Assembly: GCF_003315205.1 (NCBI RefSeq) | Contig: NZ_QNRR01000007.1 | Coordinates: 186,001-250,000, forward strand | Length of the DNA stretch: 64,000 nucleotides | Reading direction: 5' to 3' | From: Roseimicrobium gellanilyticum | GTDB lineage: Bacteria > Verrucomicrobiota > Verrucomicrobiia > Verrucomicrobiales > Verrucomicrobiaceae | Shown: positions 8,512 to 16,512 of the stretch, in pieces | Position numbering within the stretch: position 1 is the first letter of the stretch | Layout: every line of letters begins with the position of its first letter | Notes under the pieces: generated by a model | Databases searched by the model: none | Told to the model about the DNA's origin: nothing | Seen by the model: the letters and a program-made list of their open reading frames with translations, nothing else | Position numbers and translations under genes: made by a program

Positions 8512-10176
8512 ATGCATCGCAAACTCATCCATTCCCTCCTGCTCGCGCTGGCGCTTACGCCAGGCCTCGCGAGCGCGGAGTTGAAGCTGCCGTCCGTCAT
8601 CGGCGACCACATGGTCCTGCAGCAGAAGCAGTCCAATCCCATCTGGGGTTGGGACACGCCAGGCACGAAAGTCTCTGTCACCTTCGCCGGGAAGATGTAT
8701 GCCGCAGACGCGGACAAGGACGGCAAGTGGACCGTGAAGCTGGACCCGCAGGTGGCCAATGCCAATCCGCAGGTGATGAACATCAAGGGCACGACCGCGA
8801 AGGACGTGCAGGACATCCTCATCGGTGAGGTGTGGATGTGCTCCGGCCAGTCCAACATGGGCTTCACCGTGGCGGGTGACTGGAAGGGTGACCTGGAGGC
8901 GCTGGCCTCGAAGCACCCCGGCCTGCGTCTCTTTGCCCTGCCCATGGTGGGCACGCAGGACCTGAAGACGGACATCGACGCGAAGTGGGAGCTTTCCAAT
9001 GCGGACACGGCAAAGCCCTTCAGCGCGGTGGGTTTCTTCTTTGGCCGCTACCTGCATGAGGTGCTCGGCGTGCCGGTGGGCCTGATCGACAATGCCTGGG
9101 GTGGTTCCTCCGCCGAGGCGTGGGTGCGCCGCTCGACCATCGAGTCCGACCCGCGGTTCAAGGACCTCATGGAGCGCTGGAAGACCACGGAGAAGAACGG
9201 CTTTGACCCAGTGAAGGCGAAGGCAGATTTCGAAGCGCAGACGGCCAAGTGGAAGGAAGCCGTGGCTGCGGCGAAGGCCGCGAACAAGCCCGCGCCCCAA
9301 GCTCCCCGCGCTCCGCAGAATCCGCTGACGGGTCAGCATCGCCCCGGCAATATCTTCGCCGGCATGATGCATCCCACCCTCGGGTATGGCATCAAGGGTG
9401 TCATCTGGTACCAGGGCGAGTCCAATGCGGGCCGCGCGCTGGAGTATCGCGACCTCTTCCCCTTCATGATCACGGAGTGGCGCAAGGAGTGGAAGCAGGG
9501 TGATTTCCCCTTCTACTGGGTGCAGCTGGCCGACTTCATGGCGTACAAGGACCAGCCGGGCGACAGCGCCTGGGCAGAGCTGCGTGAGGCCCAGACCCTG
9601 AGCCAGAAGCTGCCGAACAGCGGCCAGGCCGTCATCACCGACCTCGGCGAGGCCAACGACATCCACCCGAAGAACAAGTACGACGTGGCCGCCCGCCTCG
9701 TGCGCTGGGCTCTGGCAAAGGACTACGGCATCAAGATTGCCTACCGCAGCCCGGAGCTGAAGAGCCACGAAATCAAGGGCAACAAGGTGACGGTCACCGT
9801 GGATTGCTTCGGCTCCGGCCTCCGCACCGTGGACGTGAATGACGTGAAGGGCTTCGCCATCTGCGGCGAGGACAAGAAGTGGGTCTGGGCGCAGGCCAAG
9901 ATTGTGGGGAATGACAAGGTGGAAGTCTGGAGCGAAGCCGTCGCAGCCCCCAAGGCCGTGCGCTTCGCCTGGTCGGACAATCCTGTCTTTAACCTCATTT
10001 CCAAGGAAGGCCTGCCCGTCACGCCCTTCCGCACCGACGACTTTGAGATGGTGACCAAGCCCAAGCCCGCCGTCGTGGCCCCGGCCCCTGCCAAGCCTGC
10101 CGCTCCCGTGAAGCCCACCGCTGCCCCGGCCAAGCCTGCGGAACCGAAGACCGCCGCGGCACCGAAGAAGGCGTAA
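8512..10176 (+). CDS. Sialate O-acetylesterase-type secreted esterase
   Basis: This 554-residue protein has a signal peptide (residues 1-22, ending GLASAE), then the N-terminal Ig-like module LPSVIGDHMVLQQKQ..IWGWDTPG. The SGNH esterase domain follows. Its nucleophile lies in EVWMCSGQSNMGF, with oxyanion-hole features in NAWGGSSAEAW and VIWYQGESNAGRA. A late NDIHPKNKYDVAARL segment supplies the catalytic His. The family removes O-acetyl groups from sugars such as sialic acid or plant polysaccharides. The last 45 residues are an Ala/Pro/Lys repeat-like tail, possibly a wall- or surface-associated linker. It is single, with a terminator-like hairpin downstream. The true sugar substrate is unknown. 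Confidence 0.9.
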   Translation: MHRKLIHSLLLALALTPGLASAELKLPSVIGDHMVLQQKQSNPIWGWDTPGTKVSVTFAGKMYAADADKDGKWTVKLDPQVANANPQVMNIKGTTAKDVQDILIGEVWMCSGQSNMGFTVAGDWKGDLEALASKHPGLRLFALPMVGTQDLKTDIDAKWELSNADTAKPFSAVGFFFGRYLHEVLGVPVGLIDNAWGGSSAEAWVRRSTIESDPRFKDLMERWKTTEKNGFDPVKAKADFEAQTAKWKEAVAAAKAANKPAPQAPRAPQNPLTGQHRPGNIFAGMMHPTLGYGIKGVIWYQGESNAGRALEYRDLFPFMITEWRKEWKQGDFPFYWVQLADFMAYKDQPGDSAWAELREAQTLSQKLPNSGQAVITDLGEANDIHPKNKYDVAARLVRWALAKDYGIKIAYRSPELKSHEIKGNKVTVTVDCFGSGLRTVDVNDVKGFAICGEDKKWVWAQAKIVGNDKVEVWSEAVAAPKAVRFAWSDNPVFNLISKEGLPVTPFRTDDFEMVTKPKPAVVAPAPAKPAAPVKPTAAPAKPAEPKTAAAPKKA

Positions 10177-10197
10177 TTCACCTCGCGTTAACTCCTT

Positions 10198-10236
10198 GGC
10201 GTCCATGGGTCCTGCCTGTGGACGCCTTATTATTTA
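10198..10236 (+). terminator. Likely terminator after the sialate O-acetylesterase gene
   Basis: Arms GGCGTCCA (10198-10205) and TGGACGCC (10219-10226) form an 8-bp perfect stem with a 13-base loop. TTATTATTTA follows. The tail is not a pure T-run. Confidence 0.55.
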
Positions 10237-10269
10237 GGGCGGCACGCGGGAAGGAAATCCATCTCCCAG

Positions 10270-10297
10270 TTGACAGACGTGCCATACCGGGTACCCT
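10270..10297 (+). promoter_or_regulatory. Candidate sigma-70 promoter for rplY-pth-rpsF
   Basis: A perfect -35 box TTGACA (10270-10275) is followed after 16 bases by TACCCT (10292-10297), a weak -10 box. It lies about 46 bases before the rplY start codon. The weak -10 keeps confidence moderate. Confidence 0.4.
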
Positions 10298-10343
10298 CTC
10301 CGCCCTTTCCCCGTAAACCAGCGAACCTCAGGAGACAAAGTAC

Positions 10344-11021
10344 ATGGCCAAGATTCTCGATTTGGATGCCAAGACCCGCACTGCCGTGGGCAACGGAGCC
10401 GTCCGCCGTCTGCGCAAAGCAGGCAGCATTCCCGCCGTGATCTACGGCAAGAAGCATGACAGCAAGAATCTTGAAGTCGACGCCAAGACCTTCAGCCGTC
10501 TGGTCGCTCACAGCGTGTCGGACAACATCCTGGTGAACCTGAAGATCGCCGGCGAATCCGCCGACTCCCTCGCGCTGGTGCAGGAAGTGCAACACGACTA
10601 CCTCAAGGGTGGCGTGCTTCACATCGACTTCCACGCCGTCGCCGCGGATGAAGACATCCACGCGAACGTGCCCATCATCCTGAATGGTGTTGATGCAGCG
10701 GAGAAGAAGGGCGGCAAGCTGGAATTCATCCTCCACTCGCTGGAAGTGCACTGCCTTCCCAAGGACCTTCCCGAGAGCCTCGAAGTGGACGTGGAGCCCC
10801 TCAATATCGGTGACTCCATCCACGTGAGCGACCTCAAGCTTCCGGCCGGAGTCTCCACCAAGATCGAAGCCGACGTGGTGGTGGCCATCCTGAAGGAGCC
10901 CACCGTGGCTGAAGAACCCGCTCCTGCCGCTGCCGCAGCTCCTGCTGCCGCCGCCGCTCCCGCCAAGGGCGCCGCTGCTGCGGCTGCTCCTGCCGCGAAG
11001 GCCGCTCCGGCCAAGAAGTAA
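10344..11021 (+). CDS. rplY: 50S ribosomal protein L25, long CTC form
   Basis: This 225-residue protein binds 5S rRNA in the large ribosomal subunit. The N-terminal L25 domain (about 1-95) includes RKAGSIPAVIYGKK and VQEVQHDYLKGGVLHIDFHAV. The C-terminal TL5/CTC domain (about 95-190) includes VPIILNGVDAAEKKGGKLEF and LNIGDSIHVSDLKLPAGV. The last 35 residues are an Ala/Pro/Lys tail. SD-like AGGAG lies about ten bases before the ATG. The pth gene begins 26 bases later, the common order in many bacteria, and both are probably cotranscribed with rpsF and ssb. Confidence 0.96.
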   Translation: MAKILDLDAKTRTAVGNGAVRRLRKAGSIPAVIYGKKHDSKNLEVDAKTFSRLVAHSVSDNILVNLKIAGESADSLALVQEVQHDYLKGGVLHIDFHAVAADEDIHANVPIILNGVDAAEKKGGKLEFILHSLEVHCLPKDLPESLEVDVEPLNIGDSIHVSDLKLPAGVSTKIEADVVVAILKEPTVAEEPAPAAAAAPAAAAAPAKGAAAAAAPAAKAAPAKK

Positions 11022-11047
11022 CCCTGTTGCGCGTCGTCTGACTGGAT

Positions 11048-11677
11048 GTGTCCGGCTCCGGCCCTCTCCCTTCGCTGAAGCCACGCTTGATCGTGGGATT
11101 GGGCAATCCGGGACGCGACTACCAAGACACGCGGCACAATATCGGTTTCATGGTCGTGGACGCGCTTGCCAGCCAGTTCGGTGCCTCCTGGGTGTCCGAA
11201 AAGCGCTGGGATTGCGCGCTCGCCAAGTTCGGTGGTGGGTGGCTGCTGAAGCCTCTCACCTACATGAACCTCAGTGGCGAGGCTGTCTCCGCCGTGAGCC
11301 GGTTCTACAAGATTGAGCCCGGCGAAGTGCTGGCCGTGTATGATGACGTGGACCTCCCGCTGGGGTCCCTGCGCATCCGGCAGAAAGGCAGCGCTGGCGG
11401 GCACAACGGCGTCCGCTCCCTGATTTCCCATCTCGGAGGAGAGGACTTCCCCCGCCTGAAAGTCGGTATCGCCCCGGAAGGCGGCCGTCCCGCGGGTGAC
11501 CGCATGGTGGGACACGTGCTGGGACGCTTCACGGAAGGGGAGCGCCCCGCGCTGGCGCAGGTGCTGGACAGGGCCTCGGATGCCGTGCGCACCGCCCTGC
11601 GCTCCGGCATCGCCAACGCGATGAACATTTTCAACCGCAAAGAGCAATCCAACAACGAAACTACGGAAAAACCATGA
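11048..11677 (+). CDS. pth: Peptidyl-tRNA hydrolase
   Basis: The 209-residue enzyme releases tRNA from prematurely dropped peptidyl-tRNA. Family signatures are LIVGLGNPGRDYQDTRHNIGF with the catalytic His in TRHNIG. Further matches are LLKPLTYMNLSGEAV, VYDDVDLPLGSLRIRQKGSA, and GGHNGVRSLISHLGGEDFPR. The first ten residues before RLIVGLG are not conserved, so a slightly later start is possible, although no better ATG exists. Its stop codon overlaps the rpsF start by four bases (ATGA), indicating translational coupling. Confidence 0.96.
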   Translation: MSGSGPLPSLKPRLIVGLGNPGRDYQDTRHNIGFMVVDALASQFGASWVSEKRWDCALAKFGGGWLLKPLTYMNLSGEAVSAVSRFYKIEPGEVLAVYDDVDLPLGSLRIRQKGSAGGHNGVRSLISHLGGEDFPRLKVGIAPEGGRPAGDRMVGHVLGRFTEGERPALAQVLDRASDAVRTALRSGIANAMNIFNRKEQSNNETTEKP

Positions 11678-11958
11678 GCCGCAAGTATGAAGCGATGATC
11701 GTCCTGGACATGAAGGGACGCGAAGAAAATGTCGAAACGCTGGTGAGCCAGCTCGGCAAGGAATTCGAATCCAATGGTGTGAAACTTCAGCAGGTGGACA
11801 ACCTGGGCAAAAAGAAGTTCCCCTTCGCTCCCCGCCACGTGGAGAGCGGCTACTACATCAATTTCCTCTTCGAAGCTGAGCCGGCCGCCGTGGACAAGGT
11901 GCAGGCCCGCCTCAAGCTCAATGACAACGTGTACATGCAGTACTTCCAGCGCCGCTAA
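11674..11958 (+). CDS. rpsF: 30S ribosomal protein S6
   Basis: This 94-residue ribosomal protein has the S6 hallmarks MSRKYEAMIVLDMKG at the start, and QVDNLGKKKFPFAPRHVESGYYI in parts along the middle. The C-terminus NVYMQYFQRR is typical. It binds 16S rRNA, normally with S18. The rpsR gene for S18, which usually follows ssb, is not in this cluster. The start overlaps the pth stop by four bases; ssb follows 113 bases later. Confidence 0.95.
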   Translation: MSRKYEAMIVLDMKGREENVETLVSQLGKEFESNGVKLQQVDNLGKKKFPFAPRHVESGYYINFLFEAEPAAVDKVQARLKLNDNVYMQYFQRR

Positions 11959-12071
11959 GGCCTGAAGTTTCTGTTGATTCACGCGGCGGATCTCTCCGGC
12001 GATGGGTTTTTGCGGCCCGTCGCCGAAATTAGTTCGCCATCCTTACTCACTCCCTCTAACCTCGCTCCGCT

Positions 12072-12620
12072 ATGGCCTCCTACAACAAAGTGATGCTCAT
12101 GGGGAATCTCACGCGGGATCCCGAAGTCCGTTACACACCCAAAGGAAGCGCCGTGGCCGACCTGGCCATTGCGGTGAACCGCTCGTACACTGCGGACAAC
12201 GGCGAAAAGCGTGAAGAGGTGACCTATGTGGACGTGGTGCTCTGGGCGCGTTTGGCTGAGATTGCCAGCCAGTACTTGAAAAAGGGCAGCCCAGTCTTCA
12301 TCGAAGGTCGTCTCCAGATGGATTCGTGGGAGGACAAGCAGACCGGACAGAAGCGCAGCCGCCTGCGCGTCGTCGGTGAAATCATGCAGATGCTCGGTGG
12401 CAAGCGCGACGGCTCTGGTGATGACCAGGGCGGTGGCGGCGGCGGCGGTGGTGGTGGATACCAGCAGCGCCCGCAGCAGCAGTACCGCAGCGGCGGTGGT
12501 GGTGGTGGCGGCGGCGCTCCTCGTGGCAACCAGCCCGCACGCCAGTCCCAGCCGGCGAATGAAGAATACGGCGACGGGCCCATTACCGACGGACTCGAAG
12601 ACGACGACATCCCATTTTGA
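12072..12620 (+). CDS. ssb: Single-stranded DNA-binding protein
   Basis: The 182-residue protein has an N-terminal OB fold (residues 1-110) with YNKVMLMGNLTRDPEVRYTP, FIEGRLQMDSWEDKQTG and RLRVVGEIMQML. A Gly/Gln/Arg-rich disordered linker follows. It ends with the acidic tip DDDIPF that recruits replication and repair partners. It coats ssDNA during replication, recombination and repair. The terminator right after it ends the rplY-pth-rpsF-ssb unit. Confidence 0.97.
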   Translation: MASYNKVMLMGNLTRDPEVRYTPKGSAVADLAIAVNRSYTADNGEKREEVTYVDVVLWARLAEIASQYLKKGSPVFIEGRLQMDSWEDKQTGQKRSRLRVVGEIMQMLGGKRDGSGDDQGGGGGGGGGGYQQRPQQQYRSGGGGGGGGAPRGNQPARQSQPANEEYGDGPITDGLEDDDIPF

Positions 12621-12648
12621 GCGTCGCTGGTGTTTTGACTTTCACATG

Positions 12649-12675
12649 AAACCGGAGCGTGGCTCCGGTTTTTTT
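12649..12675 (+). terminator. Rho-independent terminator after ssb
   Basis: A perfect 10-bp stem AAACCGGAGC / GCTCCGGTTT with GTG loop runs straight into a T-run, 28 bases after the ssb stop. Its position shows that the next gene does not start at the ATG at 12646 inside it. Confidence 0.93.
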
Positions 12676-12687
12676 GTGCCCGGATTC

Positions 12688-13050
12688 ATGAAGGCGCTCA
12701 TCGACATCATCGATTGGGAGTATCCAGAGACGCGGGAGGCCTATCGGCCCACCGTATGGGACTTGTCCGACAAGGATGAGATCTACAAGCTCGTCCTCGT
12801 CCTGGGCAATGGCGTGATTCTGGAGCTGCGTGCCGAGGCGGATTCGGAAGAGGTGCTGCGGGTCCTGCGCGGCCTGTTCAAAGGCGTCGGTTCCTGCGAG
12901 CAGGTGACGCTCACAGACAAGCAGAAGCAGCGGCTCTGGTACTACTACGAAGGAGACGAGTGCTACGAGCAGCGGGGAAAGAATCCGGGTTACATGATGA
13001 TTGATCCCGTGCCGAGGCCGGAGAAATTTGGTGCATCGGGTCACCCATGA
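12688..13050 (+). CDS. Small hypothetical protein
   Basis: Starting from the ATG at 12688, just after the terminator, the product has 120 residues (MKALIDIIDWEYPETREAYR). An earlier in-frame ATG at 12646 lies inside the terminator hairpin and is rejected. The protein is soluble, acidic, and has an Asp/Glu-rich helix-strand pattern (LVLVLGNGVILELRAEADSE) plus WYYYEGDECYEQRGKNPGY. No known domain is recognised. Its stop codon overlaps the next start by four bases, supporting both as real and coupled. Confidence 0.6.
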   Translation: MKALIDIIDWEYPETREAYRPTVWDLSDKDEIYKLVLVLGNGVILELRAEADSEEVLRVLRGLFKGVGSCEQVTLTDKQKQRLWYYYEGDECYEQRGKNPGYMMIDPVPRPEKFGASGHP

Positions 13051-13634
13051 AACTCCTCTCCACCAGCCACACCATCGCCTATGTGCCGGGGAGGGAGCTG
13101 AGATTGCGCTCCAGGCCCGGATTGGCCATGTGCGTGGGCTTTGTGTTCTTTGCCGTGCTCACGCTGGGCAGTCTCGTGAGTGCCGTGGCTCAGGGCGAGT
13201 GGGGGGTCCTCTGGGGCACCCTGGTCTTTGCATTCTGGGCCTGGCTCATCGGAGCGCTGGTGTGGATGGAATGGACCGACCTCTGTGTGCCTCCCATCGG
13301 TACTGGTCCTGTGACCTGGCGTGATGGTTTGAAAAAACAAACCATCACGGCAGAGCGTGTTCTCGGTGCCATGGTGGATGCTCACGTGCAGCCCAAGCTT
13401 CACAAAGGGCCAGGCCCTACTGCCTTTTTGGGTGTATGGATATGTGATGCCAGCCTGACCAAAGAAGCGGGAACATACCCGTGGCGGCGTTTGTTTTCTC
13501 TCAATGCAGGGAGCTACACGACAGAGCAGGTGCAGGCGGAGTTTGAGAAAATGCGGAGTGCGTTGAAGGAGCTTGGATATCCTGACGAAGTTGCTCTTGA
13601 AGGGAAGAGCAGTTCCAAAGCATCAAACGCCTAG
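13047..13634 (+). CDS. Hypothetical two-helix membrane protein
   Basis: The 195-residue product has two transmembrane segments (about 27-47 MCVGFVFFAVLTLGSLVSAV and 55-74 WGTLVFAFWAWLIGALVWM) and a soluble C-terminal part of about 115 residues with LLKKQ-like basic stretches and SSSKASNA at the end. It is coupled to the preceding small gene through an ATGA overlap. No family is recognised. A membrane-linked role for the pair is plausible but unproven. Confidence 0.6.
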   Translation: MKLLSTSHTIAYVPGRELRLRSRPGLAMCVGFVFFAVLTLGSLVSAVAQGEWGVLWGTLVFAFWAWLIGALVWMEWTDLCVPPIGTGPVTWRDGLKKQTITAERVLGAMVDAHVQPKLHKGPGPTAFLGVWICDASLTKEAGTYPWRRLFSLNAGSYTTEQVQAEFEKMRSALKELGYPDEVALEGKSSSKASNA

Positions 13635-13740
13635 CTCAGAAACGCGCTGCAAGTTCGAGCGGTTAAAGTTGCTGTGCAGTCGTCGAGCAAGATCCTGCTG
13701 CCAGGTGACGTAGGCAATGCGGTCGGGATTTCCTCAATCT

Positions 13741-15771
13741 ATGAAGGTTCTTCTCACGCTATTTGCTGTCGTGTTCTCGTTTCAGGCAGTTGCCATCCAT
13801 GCGACAGAACTGCTGCAGTCGCAGACGCCTCGCGGCACGCATTATGCCATCTCGGGCGATTCATCCGGCAGTCCGGCGCCCACGCTCTTCATCATTGGCA
13901 ATCCGATTTCGGTAATGGGGCAGGAGGGGATGCGCTATCTCATCGGCACTGGAGAGATATTGGCGAAGCATGGCTGGAGGTATGTGCTGCTCGATCCAGC
14001 GTGTGAAGGGCACGACGTCCAAGAAGGCCAGCCAAAGAGTCTGAGTGGCTGGGCCACGCATGCGAAGAACGGTCACGACTTCATGGGGCCGTATGTGCGG
14101 AACTGCGTCGATGTGCTCGATCATCTCATTGATGAAGGGATCACAGATGGGAAGCAAGTTGTTGTGCAGGGCGTTTCGCGCGGTGGCTTCTGCGCTCTGC
14201 ACTTCGCGGCTGGGGAACCACGCATTCAGGCCGTCGTCGGCATTTCGCCAGTGACGAATCCTCTTGCCCTGAAGGAGTTTTCCGGTGTCACTGCAGCGCA
14301 GGTGGCAGGCTTCAGCCTCGATGGGGTGCTGGAGAAGATGGTGAACCGCACGGTATGGATCAGCATTGGGAATGCGGATGATCGTGTGAACTCGGAGGAC
14401 TGCATCGGCTTCACGCGTCGCCTTGTCGCGACGACACAGAGGTTGCAGCCCGGGTTGAATCTCGTCCCGGTGCATCTGCATGTCGGTGTCTCAGCGGGAC
14501 ACCGCTCCCCAGACGACGCTTATGCGAAGGCGGCGGAATTCTTGCTGGCCCAATTTCCTGGAAAGCCGGCATCCGGGGTGACTCGCGATGTATTCAGCGG
14601 TGACTTCCCGCCCGCGAGCTACGGCAAGAATTTCGAGGAGGTGGAAGCCACCGTGCAGGAAGTGATCGAGCGTGTCTTCCGCGACGAAGACGGCATCCTG
14701 CGCAGCGGGGTGAATGGTCGTACCATGAAGCCATTGACGAATACCGAGGTGCTCGATCGTCCCAAGGGCAAAGGCGGTTATCCAGAACACTCGGCGATGC
14801 CGGACGCGCTGAAAGCCGTTTGGCTCAACTACGAAAATGCAGGCGAGGCCAGCGGCGCGTATCTGATGGCGCTTTGCCTCAAATACGAAGCCACCCACGA
14901 TCCGAAAGTGCGTGAACTCGCCCGCCGCACGTTGGATGCCATTGTCACGCTTTGGCGCAATGCCGCGCCATCAGCCGGAAACGGCGGCGGTGGTCGCGGC
15001 TGGTTTCCGAAGCCCTACGCCGGCATCCACAAGCTGGCGGGCATCGAGGAATGCAGTGCCGACCAGTATGCAGGCATCACGCTCGGCCTGCATGCGTATC
15101 ACCGTACCCTGGCCGATGCGGCGGAGAAAAAACAAATCGAGGAGGTCATCGTCTCCTTCTCCGACTGGTGGCATGATCATGACCACAGCGGCGTCTACTT
15201 TGGGAAGCCCATCTGGTGGAAGCGCCTGGAGTGGCACCCGATGGCGGCCGCTTACTTTCTCTACCTTCACGCCCTGGCAGAGTCATGGCGGCCCAGTGCC
15301 AAATCGCGCCAGAGTTTTGAAACATGGCTCGCCTTGAAAGCCACACTGCTGCGCCCTGACAAGGCTACGGGCATCACCATGCATGGCCTGCCAGTGCTCT
15401 GCCTGGAACAGCTCCATCTCCTGCGTCCGGACCTCGATGCTGTCTGGCAACCCGCACTTGTTCACCAGGCTGCTTTGCTCGCCCGCAGCGTCGACCAAAC
15501 GGCACAGAGCAAGCATTTCGAGGTGCTCGGCTATGGCGCTGACTACCTCGGTGCCGCGCATCGTCTGTTGCCGGATGCCGGTTACGATAAGCTTGCGCTC
15601 CGGTGCCTTGAAACGTTGAAGAATCGCGGTGACTTCTACCACATCCGCCGGGAACAGCGCATCGACCAGCTCCCACCCTTGGTGAGTGGCGATGACTACC
15701 GCGACGTCTTCTTCTGCGAAGGCCACGTCCACTGGATGGCGGGTTACTGGCGGAGACAGCTTCAAAAATGA
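13741..15771 (+). CDS. Secreted alpha/beta-hydrolase fused to an (alpha/alpha)-barrel-like domain
   Basis: The 676-residue product starts at the ATG at 13741, giving a signal peptide (KVLLTLFAVVFSFQAVAIHA). An ATG at 13717 would precede it with unneeded residues. Residues 25-285 look like an alpha/beta hydrolase: the nucleophile elbow GVSRGG (Ser146), a late acid region GNADDRV, and a His in SAGHRSPDDA. Residues 300-676 are helical and aromatic-rich (KAVWLNYENAGEASGAYLMA, WWHDHDHSGVYFGKPIWWKR, WLALKATLL), resembling (alpha/alpha)n-barrel glycoside-active proteins. Cleavage of an acylated polysaccharide is a reasonable inference. The second half has no recognised catalytic pair. Confidence 0.7.
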   Translation: MKVLLTLFAVVFSFQAVAIHATELLQSQTPRGTHYAISGDSSGSPAPTLFIIGNPISVMGQEGMRYLIGTGEILAKHGWRYVLLDPACEGHDVQEGQPKSLSGWATHAKNGHDFMGPYVRNCVDVLDHLIDEGITDGKQVVVQGVSRGGFCALHFAAGEPRIQAVVGISPVTNPLALKEFSGVTAAQVAGFSLDGVLEKMVNRTVWISIGNADDRVNSEDCIGFTRRLVATTQRLQPGLNLVPVHLHVGVSAGHRSPDDAYAKAAEFLLAQFPGKPASGVTRDVFSGDFPPASYGKNFEEVEATVQEVIERVFRDEDGILRSGVNGRTMKPLTNTEVLDRPKGKGGYPEHSAMPDALKAVWLNYENAGEASGAYLMALCLKYEATHDPKVRELARRTLDAIVTLWRNAAPSAGNGGGGRGWFPKPYAGIHKLAGIEECSADQYAGITLGLHAYHRTLADAAEKKQIEEVIVSFSDWWHDHDHSGVYFGKPIWWKRLEWHPMAAAYFLYLHALAESWRPSAKSRQSFETWLALKATLLRPDKATGITMHGLPVLCLEQLHLLRPDLDAVWQPALVHQAALLARSVDQTAQSKHFEVLGYGADYLGAAHRLLPDAGYDKLALRCLETLKNRGDFYHIRREQRIDQLPPLVSGDDYRDVFFCEGHVHWMAGYWRRQLQK

Positions 15772-15929
15772 AGCTGCATGGGCTTGATGCCAAAGGAAGT
15801 TGAACCCGGGTCTTTACATGAAAGACGTCGGACTACCTGGAGTGGTTCATGCCACAAGGGTATCGATGGAACACGGACATCGCAGAGGCCCAAGGAGTGG
15901 GAATGCCTCGTTCCTGTGGTGTGAGCGGG

Positions 15930-16454
15930 CTATACGGCCTCTTCTGGCTGCCCTGCTGGCTTTGCCTTGTGGCGCAGGGTCTCTTCCAGACCCTCCAGTC
16001 GCAGCGGGCGGTCGGGCACATGCACCGGAGCCTTCAAGGCGTGGTCACGCATCACGTAGGTGCGTGCCAGCCGGTCGCCCCAGCGCTCCTGTCCATCGAT
16101 GCACAGGAAGATAAGTTCCACGAGTGGCATGAACGGAATGAACAGGATGCAATTGCGAATGGCACTCTGCAGATGCGTGCAGGGCCTGCGATAGCGTGCG
16201 TCCTGGACTCGAATGCCAACGATCCGCTTGCCGATGGCATGACCGCCAAGGTAGGAATCCCCGAAGATGCGATAACCCAGCGCCACCACGAATACGAGCA
16301 TGAAAAGAAGCATGCTGGCTGCATCTTCCACGCCGATCAAGGCACCCGCAAAGGCGATGACCATGACTACCAGCGCGGAGTCGATGCCGTGCGCGAGTGC
16401 ACGTTGCAAGACGGAGGCGGTTTCATATTCGGTGGGGTGATTATCCTCGGACAT
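15930..16454 (-). CDS. RDD-family membrane protein
   Basis: The 174-residue protein has the RDD pattern: an early R-A-L-AHGIDSALV segment where RDD motif residues sit, then DSYLGGHAIGKRIVGIRVQD, and RNCILFIPFMPLVELI. Three hydrophobic segments place it in the inner membrane. RDD proteins are poorly understood; some affect ion transport or cell-envelope stress. It is the last gene of a leftward group that includes the ankyrin protein 58 bases upstream. Confidence 0.85.
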   Translation of the reverse strand: MSEDNHPTEYETASVLQRALAHGIDSALVVMVIAFAGALIGVEDAASMLLFMLVFVVALGYRIFGDSYLGGHAIGKRIVGIRVQDARYRRPCTHLQSAIRNCILFIPFMPLVELIFLCIDGQERWGDRLARTYVMRDHALKAPVHVPDRPLRLEGLEETLRHKAKPAGQPEEAV

Positions 16455-16512
16455 ACGCAGGGGCGCGACGAGTTCACCTGAAAACGGGGGCCTCTGTCAA
16501 TACTGTTGGAGT

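Noticed and set aside
8290-10206. 638-codon open frame on the minus strand opposite the sialate O-acetylesterase gene
   Set aside because: Its translation is His/Arg/Gly-rich and has no domain, while the plus strand encodes a full known esterase. It is a GC-driven mirror frame.
12424-12530. G-rich tract in ssb as a tandem repeat
   Set aside because: It encodes the flexible Gly-rich linker of SSB, common in this family.
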